The position numbers were made by a program, and so were the translations under genes. Below, piece by piece: positions 13,501 to 28,500 of a DNA stretch of 64,000 bases. Each line of letters starts with the position of its first letter. Position 1 is the first letter of the stretch. Source of the stretch: Bettongia penicillata ogilbyi (Eukaryota; Chordata; Mammalia; Diprotodontia; Potoroidae); the NCBI GenBank assembly GCA_023548195.1, contig JAJHZJ010000414.1:2069676-2133675 (forward strand), written 5' to 3'. The notes below the pieces were generated by a model, which made no database searches, was not told the DNA's origin, and saw nothing but the letters and a program-made list of their open reading frames with translations.

Positions 13501-16500
13501 AACTTCCACACAATCAAGGGAGTAGAATTTTAACCTTAGACTAAATCTGCATTAACTTTATAGAGGTCATATGTTAAAATATATATGATCCCAGTTACAT
13601 GTGAATCAGGACACTTAAATTTCAAAATAACTTTCAGTGGCATTTGGTAAATGGTAATACCCACCTGCACATCCTGAACATCCCCTCTCATCAAGTTGAT
13701 GCTTAACTGTTCACTAGTTTGGATAGAGTCCAACACATTACTAAGTTCAGTCCTTTTTCTCAAGGTGGTTTTCTGGTTTTCTAATGGTGTACAGGACAGT
13801 GAATTGCTACTAGGTAATGCATCTTTAAAAATGGTCCTCACAGCTTTGGAAAGAGCTTGAACTGTCTCCTCAGATGAATCAACAAGATGAATTTTTTTCA
13901 AGCTATGTTTCTTCTGTGAGTTCTGGAAGCTTTCTTTGATGGACAGAATGATGATCTCTGCACACTCTTTTAAGGGGAAGCCAAAATCTCCAGAGGAAAA
14001 ACCTGGGATAGCTATTGAAGTGTACCCATCGAGTTCAGCCAGATAAAGACATTTTATGATAGCATTTTTTAGTAGCTGCATACAACTTTGGGCATGTTCT
14101 TGTGTCCACTTGGGGCCAACAGCATGAATCACCTGCTTATATGGGAGCTGTCCAGCACCTGAGACAACAGCACAGCCAGGAGGAATCTTACCCTGTTCCT
14201 GGATTATCTGGTCACAGTCCCTCTGTAGCTCTGGACCTGCTGCTTTAGAGAGTGCAGCTGCCAGGCCTCCATAGTGCTTTAGGTCCTCATTTGCTGCATT
14301 CACCACCACATCTGCTGAGAACTGGGTTAAGTCACCTTTCTGAACAGTTAATAAGATGCCAGATTCTAAGGTTATCTTGCAATGAACCTTCTGCCCATCA
14401 GTAGTTTCTCCACTGCTCTCATCTCCATCTTCTTGTAGCCAAACCAAACAATTATACCTCTGTTTGGCTTCCCTTGTAAAATAATCTTCTTTGTCTTTGA
14501 ATAAAGATTTGGCCCCTGGTTTATCAATTCTAAAATTTCTAACATATATTGAATCTAATGTTTCTTTAACTATGGGCATTCCCCTTACAACTTCTCTTTT
14601 TGGACCACACAGAGCAATGCCTCTTTGGTTGGCCAGAGTTTTGAAATCAACCTTTACATTTTTTTTCTTTAGTTTTTTCCAGATTTGTTTTTTCTCTTCC
14701 TTCATATACTGGATAACTCCTAGAGGGTTCACAGAGAGAAACTCCTGTACTTCTGCATTTTTATCTACAAATTCATGAAGTTCCTGGTAGCTTTCACATA
14801 CTGGACTAACACAACCAGCAATGATTATCTGAACACCAGAGTCTGAATTTTGCTCTTCTATTATTACAGTCCTTGAGGAGCAGTTGTATTTCTTGTTTAA
14901 TTCATCAGTGAGTTTTTTCCACCGAAAATCATTAAGGATTCCACCTTCTACCACACTGATGCACTTGAAGTCCAAGACTCTCTTCATATGTTCTTCAGCT
15001 TCTGAAAGAATTTGGAGGGAGGAGCCATACAGCACAACTGCTTCACCCTCCAACTCATAAGCAGCAGGAATTTTCTTTGCTCCAAAAAGAGACTCAGAGA
15101 ATGTCTCACAGTTTACCTGCTGCAGAAACTGAATGATCTGAGGAGGAACATGAAGAGATTTCTGAGCCAAGGTCTGTAGCTTCTCCAGAATTTCACTCTT
15201 TGCTTTGTACACATCTGCAGCCAATCCACTCAGACAAATGCTCTTTGTGAGGGCATCATAAGTGACTTCCAGTTCTGGGTATTCCTTGTGGAGAGTCTCT
15301 TCTAACCCACTCTTGCATAAAATGGAAAATCTTCCAGGACATATGTTCCAGTTCTCACTTATACTTTGCTTTTCCCTTTCTAATTTTTCAATGAGCCTTC
15401 CTCTTAGAGTCCTCATTTGTGATTCAGTTCTTTGCACATCCTCCAGTCTCCCTGTTATGACCACTCTGTCACGAAGTTTATCAAATTCAATCAAAATGCT
15501 CTTATTTTCCATGCTGTCTCTAATGGCTTCCCACATCACTGGGTCTACATTATACTTTCCAACCTGATATTCAGACATGAGGTGAGAGAATCTCATGGAA
15601 ACATCCTCACTCCACGTCTTGATTATGTTGCTGTTTGTTCTCCTTTGGTTGACTAAGGTGGCTGAAGGACTTAGTATAATTTTTGACTCTTTACCATTGG
15701 GTCTAGACCATGTTATCTCACAATGATAGCTCTCCATGGTGCCAGTTATCTCTCCAATTACTTGATCATCTTTCAGTAAAAATTTCAATAGATAAGGGTC
15801 CACTGGTATTGTTAATGGCTCTGGCAGCTTCACTGGTGGTTTTGCCTTTCCATATAAAGCAGTACCCAAACTATGGTAGTATGGGAACATTGAAATAGAA
15901 TTGTTGTTGAAGAGAAGATTCTTTGTCAATATGGCTTTGACAACTAAAAAAAGAAAGAAACAAATAAATGTAAATTTTTACAGTTCCCAAAAGTTTAATT
16001 AAACCATGTTGCATCTAAATTCAGGCAGAATTTGTCTTTGTAGGAAGAAAACTAATATTTATTGAAACTGTGAAATAACTGCCATAATTCCAAAATAGTG
16101 CTCACTTTAAAGAGATATACTATTGCAATCCAGTTAATGCCACTTAAAGCATGAGCTATACTCTCCCAACATTTATTGTAAAGTGGAATTTTCTCAAGGG
16201 ATTATTTTCCTGTTCAATCCCATTAAAACACTGAGGAGTTAGGTTTAACTCAGTAAAAAATTAGACTATTTTGAAATAAAAAAATTCCTAAAAACATTTT
16301 TAAATAAAATTTTGAGTTCCATATTTTATCTGTCTCTCCTTTCCCTTCCCCTTCTCCAAAAGAGTCAGAAATTTGATCCAGTTTTTCTATGTGGAATTAT
16401 GTAAATAATATTTCCATAATAGTCATGTTGTAAAGAAGAGAGTTACAAGATTATTACAGTGAAAACAGTATGCTTCATTCTGCATTCACTCCTTTCTATG

Positions 16501-19500
16501 AATGTGGATAGCATTTTTCATCATCAGTCTTTTGGAATTGTCTTGAAATATTGCATTGCTGAGATAAGCTAAATCTTGATCATCACTAGATATTACTGTT
16601 ACATTGTACAATGTTCTCTTGGTTCTGCTCTGTTCACTTTGCACCAGATAATGTAAGTCTTTCCAGTTTTTTCTGAAATCTGCCTGCTTATCCTTTCTAA
16701 TAGTACAAAAATATTCGATTACGTTCATATACCACGCATTGTTCAACTACTCCCCAGTTGATGAGCTTTCCTTCAATTTCCACTCCAAAAATCATTGTTA
16801 ATAATGCAATGAATGTTCAGACACTTGTTTAAAGGGAAATCAATCATTACCCAGAAAGATAAATGCAGTGAGATTCAAAAGAAAAATAATATGTTAAGAT
16901 ACAAATTAAAAATGTCACAGTATCTGGTGGAATATCAGAAATTCTGGCTGTTTTCATCCACCCTATACTGCCTAATGGAGAGCTTTGCTCTCAAGGCAAA
17001 TCCATGGTTGAATTTTTCCACCTTCACACTTCTGTGTTTACCCATCAATTAATTGATTTCTTTATTTTGTACTCCCCCAAGATCATACAGGTGGTCAATA
17101 ACAACGCGGCAATTTGAAGCCACTCTAGCTCTGAGTGTAGTACCCTTTCTCCCACCCATGCTGTCTTCCTCTCCTGAACTGTTAATCTTTTCCAGATGTG
17201 TTTACAGAGTAACCTACAATGTGTTACTGTGCACTTAGACCATAAGAGGTAATAGTACTTTAAAGGTTGAAGTGACTCATTCACCAAATATTAATTGCAT
17301 CTATAGGCACAAGATACTGGACCATGATATTATCCATGTCAAGAGATCCTAATATCTGCTCTGACATTATTGTTATATAAGCAAAGCTCATTTCAATCAA
17401 GGACTTGGAATCAGCAGTCCTGGGTTTGAGCTCCAGCGACTCCAACTATCTATTTTTACACATTTATAGACTGGTGAGTCTCAATACTTTTGTAATTACT
17501 TCACAGGTAAGAAAAAAGGAGAATACGGATTTTGGGGGGGAGGAGCCAAGAGGATTTGGGGGGAAGGAACCAAGATAGCAGAGTAGAATGACTCACGTAT
17601 GCTAGCTCCGAATCCATAGCCCATAAATTTCCTATAAGAAGAACTTCCCACAAATTCTGGATCACTGCAAGGCACACAGAAACACAGTGGAAGAGATTTC
17701 CATTACAGAGAGCCCTGGGGAGTGGTCCCCAGGGGTCCACTGCACCCCAGAAAGCGGAGTCCACCCCAGCGCTACCCCGACCGTGGCCCCGAGAGGAGCA
17801 GATCAAAGCAGGCTTCAGGGATGGAATCTCTGGTGGCCAGGAAGGTCCCTCCACCCACAGGCACTCCAGGTCAGTGAGAGAGACGTCTGGGCTGGCCAAG
17901 AGGGGAGAGGGGTGTCATCGTGGCTCGGGCCCCCTTGGGAGGCAGCCGCGGAGGCAGTGGCAGAGGCAGCAGTGGTGGCCTGGAACTCCCAGAGCAGCAG
18001 GCAGAAGTTCAGGTCTCTGCATAAACCCCCTGAGGGAGCTGAGCCTGGGAGGCAGCCCTGCCCCCACCCGAGCACCAGAACTTAAGTTCACATTGAATAG
18101 CAGCCACTCCCGTCGCGGATAGCCCTGAGACTGGGAAGCAGCATTTGAATCTCAGACCCCAAGCACTAGCTGGGCAGATCTAGGCAGGGGTGGAGAGGAA
18201 TCTCAGAAGTCAGGTAATTGGCTGGGAAAATGCCCAGAAAAAGGAAGCAGAATAAGACCATAGAGAGCTACTTTATTGGGGAAGAGATGTTCCTTCCCCC
18301 CTTCATTTCTGATGACGAAATACAATGCCTGCCATCGGAGACAGATGTGGAGGTTGGGGCCTCTCTATCCCAGACATCTGAGGTGGATGTCCGGTGGCCT
18401 CGGCCATGGAAGAGCTCAAAAAGGATTTTGAAAATCAAGTTAAGCAGGTGGAGGAAAAACTGGGAAGAGAAATGAGAGAGATGCAAGAAAAGCATGAAAA
18501 ATGGGTCAATACCTTGGTAAAGGAGACCCAAAAAAATGCTGAAGAAAATAACACCTTGAAAAATAGGCTCACTCAGTTGGCAAAAGAGATTCAAAAAGCC
18601 AATGAGGAGAAGAATGCTTTCAAAAGCAGAATTAGCCAAATGGAAAAAGAGGTTCAAAAGCTCACTGAAGAGAATAGTTCTCTCAAAATGAGAATGGAAC
18701 AGATGGAATCTAATGACTTTCTGAGAAATGAAGAAATCACAAAACAAAATCAAAAGAATGAAAAAAATGGAAGAGAATGTGAAATATCTCATTGGAAAAA
18801 CAACTGACCTGGAAAATAGATCCAGGAGAGACAATTTAAAAATTATGGGAATATCTGAAAGCCATGATCAAAAAAAGAGCCTAGACATCATCTTTCATGA
18901 AATTATTAAGGAAAACTGCCCTGAGATTCTAGAACCAGAGGGCAAAATAAGTATTGAAGGAATTCATCGATCACCGCCTGAAAGAGATCCAAAAAGAGAA
19001 ACTCCTAGGAACATTGTAGCCAAATTCCAGAATTCCCAGCTCAAGGAGAAAATCTTGCAAGCAGCTAGAAAGAAACAATTCCAGTATTGTGGAAATACAA
19101 TCAGGATAACATAAGATCTAGCAGCTTCTACATTAAGGGATCAAAGGGCATGGAATAGGATATTCCAGAAGTCAAAGGAACTAGGACTCAAACCAAGAAT
19201 CACCTACCCAGCTAAACTGAGTATAATACTTCAGGGGAAAATATGGTCTTTCAATGAAACAGAGGACTTTCAAACATTCTTGATGAAAAGACCAGAGCTG
19301 AAAAGAAAACTTGACTTTCAGACACAAGAATGAGAAGAAGCATGAAATAGTAAACAGCAAAGGAAAGTCATAAGGGACTTACCAAAGGTGAACTGTTTAC
19401 ATTCCTACATGGAAAGACAATATTTCTAACTCTTAAAACGTCTCAGTATCTGGGTAGTTGGTGGGACCACACACAGATGTATACACACACACACACACAT

Positions 19501-22500
19501 GTACATGTGTGCACGCACACACACATACACACAAGCATGCACACACAGAGACAGAGAGCACAGAGTGAATTGAATAGGATGGAACCATATCTTAAAAGAA
19601 ATTAAGGTAAATGGTGAGAGAGAAATGTAGTGGGAGGAGAGCGGGTGAAATGGAATGGGGTTAATCATATCTCATTCAAGAGGCAAGCAGGAAACTTTTT
19701 AGTGGAGGGAAAAAGAGGAGAGCTGAGAAAAAAACATGAAGTTTACCCTCATCACATTTGACTAGAGGAAGGAGTAAAATGCACACTCATTTTTGTATGA
19801 AAACCTATCTTACAGTACAGAAAAATGGGGAAGAAGGAGATAAGTAGGGAGGGAGGGATGATGGAAGGGAGGGCAATGGAAGAAAGGAGCAATTTGAGGT
19901 CAACACTCTTGGGGAGGGACAGGATCAAAAGACAGAATAGAAACAATGAGGGGCAGAACAGGATGGAGGGAAATACAGTTAGTCTTACACAACACGACTA
20001 TTATGGAAGTCATTTGCAAAACTACACAGATATGGCCTATATTGAATTGTCTGCCTTCCCAAAGGGAATGGGTGGGGAGGGATGGGGAGAATTTGGAACT
20101 CAAAGTTTTAGGAACAACTGTTGAGTATTGTTCTTGCTACTAGGAAATAAGAAATACAGTTAATGGGGAATAGAAAGTCATCTGGCCCTACAGGACAAAA
20201 GAGAAGATGGGGACAAGAGAAGGGAGGGATGATAGAGGAGAGGGCAGATTGGTGATAGGGAAAATTAGAATGCTTGGTATATTGGGGTGGGGGGAAGGGA
20301 TGAATGGGGAGAAAATTTGGAACCCAAAATTTTGTGAAAATGAATGTAAAAAGTTAAATAAATAAATTTAAAAAAAAAAGTAAAAAAAAAAAGGAGAATA
20401 CTTTCTAATCTTCAAAGTGCTATGTAAATGTGAGTTGGTATTAGTGATATTATTATTATAAATTAATGGCCTAAATAGAAGACATTCATGAGACAGATCC
20501 CAATATAATGACTCATTTAAATAATAAATGCCAATAATACCAATGCCAACAATGATAAAACAGAAATAAATGTCAATTATTTAAAAAAAAAACCTTGTTG
20601 GAGTCAACTTTTGGGGCTCTTAGAGTTTTTCCAGTGGAATTAGAAGTATTCATTATTCATTGTTGCACATTAGCCAACAATGGAGTTCATTAATTAGAAG
20701 GTAAATATAAGCACTTGAGCTAACATAGACAACATAGAGGCATAGATTCTTCTGTGAGTGTTGGAAGGTGGTGGTATTATCAAAGTTGAATTTGTGATTT
20801 CACAATATTCTTAAAAGTTAAGAATTCTGCTGAAATACAGTTAGGCTGCAAGACCAGCTTAAACTGAATCTCACAAAGTCTCAATAATGTGATTCTGAAC
20901 TTGCCTAGAAATGCCTGCATTAGTCACCATGGCCAACAATTAAAATAAGTGTGGCAGACTTTTGTGTAGCTGCATATGGTATATCCTTGGCACAGTGGTG
21001 TGGATGTGACTGATTTTTGCCTAGGGATTTTGAAGTAATATTGAAATATAGTTGTGATACTGGTCTCCTTGCTGTTCTAGCAACAGGACACCCCATCTCT
21101 CAGCTTTGGGCATTTTGTTTGACTGTCTGCCATTCTTAGAATGCTCTCCTTACTCTTCTCTGCCTTCTGTCATCCACAGCTTTCTTTAAGTCCCAACTAA
21201 AATCCTATCTTCTACAGGAAGTGTTTCTCAATCTCCCTTAACTCTAGTGCTTTCTCTCCATTGGTTATTTCTTATTTATCCCACACATAGCTTGTTTGTA
21301 CACTGTAATGTGCTCATTGTTTTCTCTCTGATCTTGAGTTCCTTAAGAGCAGGGTTTATTTTTGCTTTTCTTTGTATCCTCAGCACTTAGTAGGTGCTTA
21401 CCTTGGCACATAGTAGGTGCTTAATAAATACTGATGGACAGACTGAACATTGACATAGGAGCAGAAAACTCTTCTGAATGGAAAGTGTTGAAGCTTTTCT
21501 GCTGCCACACACTTTACTTCCAGGTCAGTCACTAGCTATCCTTAGAAGCCCCAAAAGAAGCTCCCAGTTGGTAATCATTTAGACATCTTCTCCCCTCTTC
21601 TTCATTTCCTATCACTCACACACCTTCTGCCACTCTCTCTTCCTTCATCCCTGTCTCACATGATGAAGTCGACTTATTCCTTTGCAAGGCTAACCTTTCT
21701 AGAGATCTCATTTCATTCTATCTACTGTCAGATTGCCTTCGCTCTTACTCTTCCACTTATTTTCATTCTCACTTGCCTACAGGCTCATTTCCTACTGCCT
21801 ACAAACATGGATTTTTCTCTTCCCTCCTGAAAACATTCTCCCCTCTTATTGACTCTTCCTCATGACTATCCCATATGTCTTCTTCCTCTTGTATCTAACC
21901 TCTTCAAAAAGGCTCTCTATAATAGATGCTACAATTTCCCTCCTCCCACTCTCTTTTAAACCTCTTACAATTCAGCTTCTGATCTTATCATTCCACCAAA
22001 ATGACTCTCCAAAGTTACTGATGATCTCTTAGTTGCCGCATCCCTTGGGCTTTTCTCTATCCTCATTGTCCTTGACCCCTCTGCAGCCTTTGAACCTGTT
22101 AACCACTATCTTCTCTTTGAGACCTCTTTCTCTCTAGGTTTTTGGGACAACATTTCACCCTGGTTTGCATCCTGTCTATCTAACCACTCCTCTGTCTCTT
22201 TTGCTGGATCCCTTTCCAGTTCACATCCTCTAACAGGGCTGTCCTGGGCTCTTTTCTTATCTCCCTCCATACTTACTTCATTTGGTGATCTCATAAGCTC
22301 CCATGGATTCACTATGCTGATGATTCTCATATCTGCCTATCTTGCCCAAACTCTCAGTTGCCCTCTTATCTCACATCTCCAACTGCCTTTTGGACATCTC
22401 AGACTGAATGTCCAGTAATCCTATTAGACTCAATAATATGTCTAATACTGATTTCACTATTTCCCCACCCTGAACCATGCCTACCTGCTAGCTTCCCACA

Positions 22501-25500
22501 TTATAGAGGGCAACACCATGTTCCCTGTTCCTCAGGCTCAAAACCTAGGAGTCTTCTTGGAGTCCTCATTATTTCTTGCCCACCCAACCAAATCCAAGAT
22601 GTTGCCAAGGCCTTTCATTTTTAACTTTTTAACATCTCTTGAAAACCACCCCTTTTCTCCTCTGCTTCTGCCACCACCCTCATTACCTCATACCTGAACT
22701 AGGCAGGAGCCTACTGGTGGGGTCTGCCTGTCTTAAGTCTCTCCCCACTCCAATCCATTCTTCATTTAGCCACTGTGATTTTCCTAAAATGTAGGTCTGA
22801 TCATGTCATTCCTCCCACCTCACATAGTAACTCCAGTGGCTCCCTATTGTCTTCAGGAACAAACAGAAAAATCCTCCATTTGGCATTCAAAGCCTTTCAT
22901 GATATAGCCCTCTCCTACCTTTTCTTCTTACACCTTATTCTATACCATGTACTTAATGTTCCATAAACAAGATATGCCATTTCTCAGCTCCTAGACTTTT
23001 GTCTGGCTGTCCCCCATGCCTTGGAATGCTCTCCTTCCTCATTCCCATCTACCAACCTCCCTGGTTTCCTTTAAATCCCAACTAAAATCCCATCTTTGAC
23101 TGGAAGCCTTCTTCATCCCCCCTTAATTCTACTCCTTTCCTTCTATTAGCAGGTTGTTACTTATCCTATATATAGCTTGCTCCGAATATATTTACTTGCA
23201 AGTTATCATCTCATTTCTGTTATAAGCTCCTTTGGTGCAGGGACTATCTTTTGCCTGTTTTTATAGCCTCAGTGCTTAGCAGAGTGCCAGGTACAGAATA
23301 AACAGTTAATCAATTTTATTACTAGATTAACTTTGCATTACCTTTTAGGATTTTCATGAATTTGGAGCTTTGTCCTGTGCTCAAAATACCTCCAGGTGAA
23401 CAGGCAGGATCCGTTACTGTTCTGAAGAGGAACTAGATCTTGGGAAACTTTACATGGCCACAAATGTAACATAAAGGGTATAGCTTACCCTGGGGACTAG
23501 AAAAGAGTCCATTTCTGGAATCTTTACTAGGAAACCTTGATCAAACTATAAGGGATTCCCACATGACAGGTAGCAAGTGAATGAATAAGGGAAAACGGGA
23601 TAGCAAATACTTTCTAGGATGCCTTCCAGCTCAAGAATCTTAGGATTATTTAATGCACATACAGTGTGATATTAGGAGCCAGGACACCTGGGTTATAGTC
23701 CAAGGACCAACAATGGATGTGTGACACCTGACAGGTAAAAACTGCTCTTGGTATTCTTTATTTGGTCTGCCAAAGAAAGGCATTTGCTTTCACTAAGGCT
23801 CCTCATGGTGCTAAAACAACAGGTTTTTTAATACATTCTTTGTTATTATTTAGTCATTTTTAGTCATGTACAATTCTCCATGACCCCGTCCAGAGTTCTC
23901 TTGGCAAAGATACTGGAATGCTTTGCCATTTTCTTCTCCAGCTGATTTTGCAGGTGAGGAAACTGAAGCAAACAGGGTTAAGTGACTTGCCCAGGGCCAC
24001 ACAAGCAGTAAGTGTTTGAGGTCAGATTTGCACCCAGCCAGGTCTTCCAGACTCTGGTATACTATGGGGCCACCTAATTGCCCCTGAGGAATAGCTAATT
24101 AAAAAAAAACTGTACTGAGTCATTTATAATGAAAGCATAGGGACAGGAATGAACCTGTAATTTCTTTGCTATAGAGAATTCTTAGATGGAGAAATTCTCT
24201 CTCCCAATATAGGTTGGCATCTTCTTTGCAATTTATAAACTTAGAAGGTCATCTGGTTCACTCAGAGGTTAAGTGACTTAGCCAGGGTCAGACAGTCAGT
24301 ATGTATTACAAAGTAGACTTAAAGTACTTGGAAGTCCTTAAAAGTAAGGAAATAAGGTGATCACTGAAGATAATTTTCTAAAACATTTCCCTTCTGTTCA
24401 GAATTGGTAGGGTGAGATGGAAATAAAAAACTGACCTATGTATGCTATAGCAGTATGCCCAGCATGAGTTTATGTAAAAAGAGATCTAAGTCCCCTCCCC
24501 TTGTGCATTACATTAGTGCCACATGCACTAATGTCATGTCAAAAGCAATCAATAAGCAATGTCAGTATCAAAAGACACTGAAGAATAACATTATCAGCGT
24601 CCTGGTCTGAAGTCCTTGGTCTAACTTAAACCAAAGACCTTATTCTAACCTGAAGTCCTGCTTTTCACTTGTGTCACTTAATCAATTGTCCTTGAATAAA
24701 AAGAAATCTAATTCAGGAAGGAATTTTGATTCCTTTAAACTAAGCTTACTAGGAAGAAAGTTTGTCTTTTTGTATGGTGAATAAGAGGAGGAATGTCATT
24801 TGATTAATTCAGTTGAGAGAAGTTATCTACATGTTCATCTCTAACTAAATTGAAACTTGAGTATTATCTGGAATTATGCAGGATTTAAGCAGGAAAGCTG
24901 CCACAGTGAATGGGGTGCTGGATCTGGAGTACAGAGAATCTGAGTTGAAATCTAGCCTTTGATCCTAACTGTGTGATCCTGGGGATTGCCTCAAAAAATT
25001 ATTTTATATTGCATATTGAAGACATCACCAAACACAAACAATACCATATAGAAAGAAAAACTAAAAAGAATATTGATTATGAAACCTAATACACATTCCT
25101 TAACCTCTGTTTGCCTCATGTTCCTCATGTAAAATAGGGATAATAATAGTTCTGCCTACCTCCCAGAGATGTTATGAGGAATGATATAGTATTTGTAGCT
25201 TAGTGCCTGGCACAAAGTAAGGGTTGTATAAATGCTAGCTGCTCTTATTATTATCTGAACCACTTTCCAAATGTTAAGAATTTTCTATTCTGGGGGCTCT
25301 GAGCTATTATGATTTTATTAATACATTTTATCTTGTAACTCACTAACGTAACAGGAATTTTTCTACATGAACCTCAGGGGCATCTTGTCCAAAGGGTAAA
25401 ATGAGCTCAATTGGTATAGCTTGGGAATGGGTGCTTAATGCCCAAGGGCATACAGGTGGAAGCCAAAGGGAAAATTATTCCCCTTAGCTGGCCCAGCAAG

Positions 25501-28500
25501 AGGAGAAAGGAACTACCCACCCCCTTTCCTGTTGGGAGGGGAAGTGAAAGAATGAATGATCAACTTGTGGGCTGAACTTTGGATTAAGATAAATGAGAGA
25601 GGTATCAGGTTGTTCACTTTTGACCTGATTGAATGTATAATTAAGAGGAAGTGATTGATTTTACCATGAAATCTAGTTTGCATTAATATTATTATTATTC
25701 CTTTTAACTAAACAAAAAGACTGAAATATTAGCTGCATGCCTATTATTTCTTATTTTACCATGGGATTTTGCCTTTTATTTCATGATTTCTGTAAAACGT
25801 AGGCATAAATTATTTGGGACCAAGAGAATTTCAATTAACAGGGGGAACTCTGCCCATCTATACTCTTTGCAAATAGAAATACTTGAATATTAACAATCAT
25901 CTGACAGAGATTTCAAATCTTAAAACACAGAGCATAGAGATTTTTCTTCCATGTTCGGTAAGTTCTTGTCTTACATGAGTGGAAATCTTTAACAGAGGGA
26001 GGTTTAGTGGATATACCATATTCTTGTAGTCAGGAGACTTTAGTTCATATTCCAATGTGGGTTTTACCTAGTTCTATAACCATGGCAAATCACTTTATGT
26101 AGCTGAACCTCAGTTTCTTTATCTACACAAATGAAGACTAATACTTTGAACTACCTACGGAATTATGAGAAAAGCACTTCAGGAATTGTAATGTGTTTCC
26201 CAAATCTGACTTCCTATTGCTACATTTAGTTCATGTTTTCTTAATGTAAAGAGTACAAAGAAAATTATTAAGGAAGAAGTGAAATTCCCATTACTCCACT
26301 TTCTCTAGAGCCCACAACCAACATCCTTCTTCTCTCAAAACATATGATAGTCTTTCTGCTGTAGGCTGTCATTGTGCATTGGGAGGAAATTTCTTCTGGA
26401 GAAGTTCCCTATGCCATTGGTAACACAGGTTCAGAACTTCCCTGCACCCAAAAAATCAGCATTAGCCCAGGAGAAATGAATCAGAGAATGGAAAACAGAA
26501 ATCAGATATCTGAAGTGCTGTGGCTATATAGAGACAGTACTTTAAGACATCCAGAGAAGTCTTTCCATATTCCAGGTGGAAAATTTAGTTTTCCTGATGG
26601 TTCCCCATAAAGTCCTTTTTCATTAAGCCTCCTACCTCCTCCTCCTCAGTTTAGATCGCCTAACTCTAAGCTCAGTCTCTGAGGTGACTTCATTGTGTAG
26701 TGGGTCAACAGCAAGACTTCATCTTCTGATACTTTCTACTAGTGTGACCATGGGCAAGTTATTCAGTCTCTCTTGGTCTCAAGTATCTCATCTGTTATGA
26801 GCATGATAATACTTCTAAGCATACATTTGTGGATAGAGGGCTAGACTTAGAATAAGGGCTGGATTCAGATCCTGCCTTTGAACACACACTAACCATATGG
26901 CTATGGGCAAATTAAACTCTAATAACCTGTTTCCTCATCTGTTAAATACATGTTTTACCTGTCTCAAAAAGTTGCTATAAGGCTCGGATAATGTACATAA
27001 AATGCTTTGTAAACGTCAAAACATTATATAAATTTCAGTGTTGTAACAATCAAGTGGATGTGAATTGATTAGGGAGGGGCAAGTAGAATTAAGTTAGAAG
27101 TTGATATTACCTTGGCAATCAAAAAACTCAATCAGAGCTGAATTGTCCTTTGGGAAACACTGGACTCTGGTTATTGGTCCCCCTCCATTATTGGGGTTCT
27201 CAAAGAAAAGAGTGATGTAACTTTCATTGATATTGGGAGGCAGGTTTTCCACCAAAATGGTACTTGTCTCTTCCAGAGGTTCTACAAAAATCTTTTTCTC
27301 TTGGACTATTTGGTTTTGAGAACAACGATCAACAAATGTCTTTGTATCTGTGAAGAACAACAAAGTGATGATAAGTGTATTATTGAACCTTTAGTTGAGG
27401 AAGAAATATAATTTAAAATGTGCTAGATTGGTTGAAGTGAAGATCCCTAGGAAAGAATTCACACTCCTAATATAACCCTTCAGATATAATCCGAGTTTTA
27501 GAAGGAGAACATCTCTATGACGGTGTTGTTCTTGGAGGCTCCTGGTTAGGCAGATTTGAACTCTTTGAAAGAGATCACCCACTAGATGGCAGAGTGATCG
27601 TTAATTGCCATCTCCCTTCTCTTGTTTACCTTGATGAGACCAGATAATATCTCCCAGGGAAAAAAAACTTGGAACAGTGGGAGCAGCTGAAGGGGTAAAT
27701 AGTCTCTTAGACTGTGAGGCTAGGCAAATAGATAAGGAGGGCGTCTCTTGCTGTGGCTGAAGTGGACAATTGCAGGACCAGAGCTGTCCCAGACAGCCCC
27801 ACCTCAGCAAAGTAGGAGAAGATTCTGAGCCCCAGGATGCTGAATCCCACAACTGACAACAACAGGGACCCAGGCATGCCTCAGCACCCCAGGGGAATCA
27901 GGAAGACACTAGCGCAGATGGCATCACCAACCGCTGAGTTTGCATATGCTCTAGCTCAGCAGAGAAGACCTCTTGTGGCTAGATCACTCCTCCTCCACAC
28001 ATAACACAGTTAGCTCCAGGATAACTATGGGGAAACACAGAAAGACTGCACCTGGCCTCTGCTTTCCAGCACCAGCCAGCCCAACACCAGGCAAGCTGCA
28101 GCATTTTAGCTTCTAACTGAAAGAACCAGATGCCACAACACACAAAACCTCTACTTTTAAACACAAGAAGTGTGGGACAGAATTCCCTGTGCCCCAGAAG
28201 CAGAGACATACTTTAAAAGCCAGGGAAAGGGTGATAATCAGGAGTAAGAAGCAAAGCAGAAAAGAAAAGACCATAGAATCTTTCTATGTGGATAAGGACC
28301 AAAACATAAATACTGAAGAGGTCAGCATTGAGACTGCTCTCCCATCTGAAACTTCAGAAGGGAATATGAACTGTCTGAAGCTCAAAGTGCCTTCTTAGAA
28401 GAGCTCAGAAAGTATTTTAAAAGCCAAATTAGAGAAATAGAAGAAAAACTGACCAATGGCTTTAAAAATATGAAAAAAGAAATCGCACAGGAATTTAAAA

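Larger units (their letters stand above)
17527..20386 (+). mobile_element. Nearly intact HAL1 (half-L1) retrotransposon, 2.86 kb
   Basis: Flanked by a perfect 15-bp target duplication aaaaaaggagaatac (17512-17526 and 20387-20401). The 5' UTR has a GC-rich core (~17640-18110) and a duplicated start motif (aggagccaagag and aggaaccaagatagcagag). It is followed by ORF1, a purine-rich 3' UTR with a (CA)n block (19467-19558), and an A-rich tail. No endonuclease or RT region exists. ORF1 has only two frameshifts and one nonsense codon, making this the youngest-looking HAL1 in the window. Inserted into a SINE in PARP14 intron 5, antisense to the gene. Confidence 0.85.

Noticed and set aside
13536..13664. 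Continuation of the giant-exon frame beyond residue VQDVQ
   Set aside because: Homology ends at a CAG|GTGGGT donor, and exon 7 continues the macro2 sequence in phase.
17501..18122. Several overlapping GC-rich open frames on both strands (up to 132 codons)
   Set aside because: They lie in the GC-rich 5' UTR of the HAL1, have no family motifs and overlap each other in several frames.
18268..18834. 188-codon open frame on the minus strand
   Set aside because: It is the antisense of the HAL1 ORF1 coiled coil; its Phe/Leu/Ser-rich text is what the complement of Lys/Glu codons gives.
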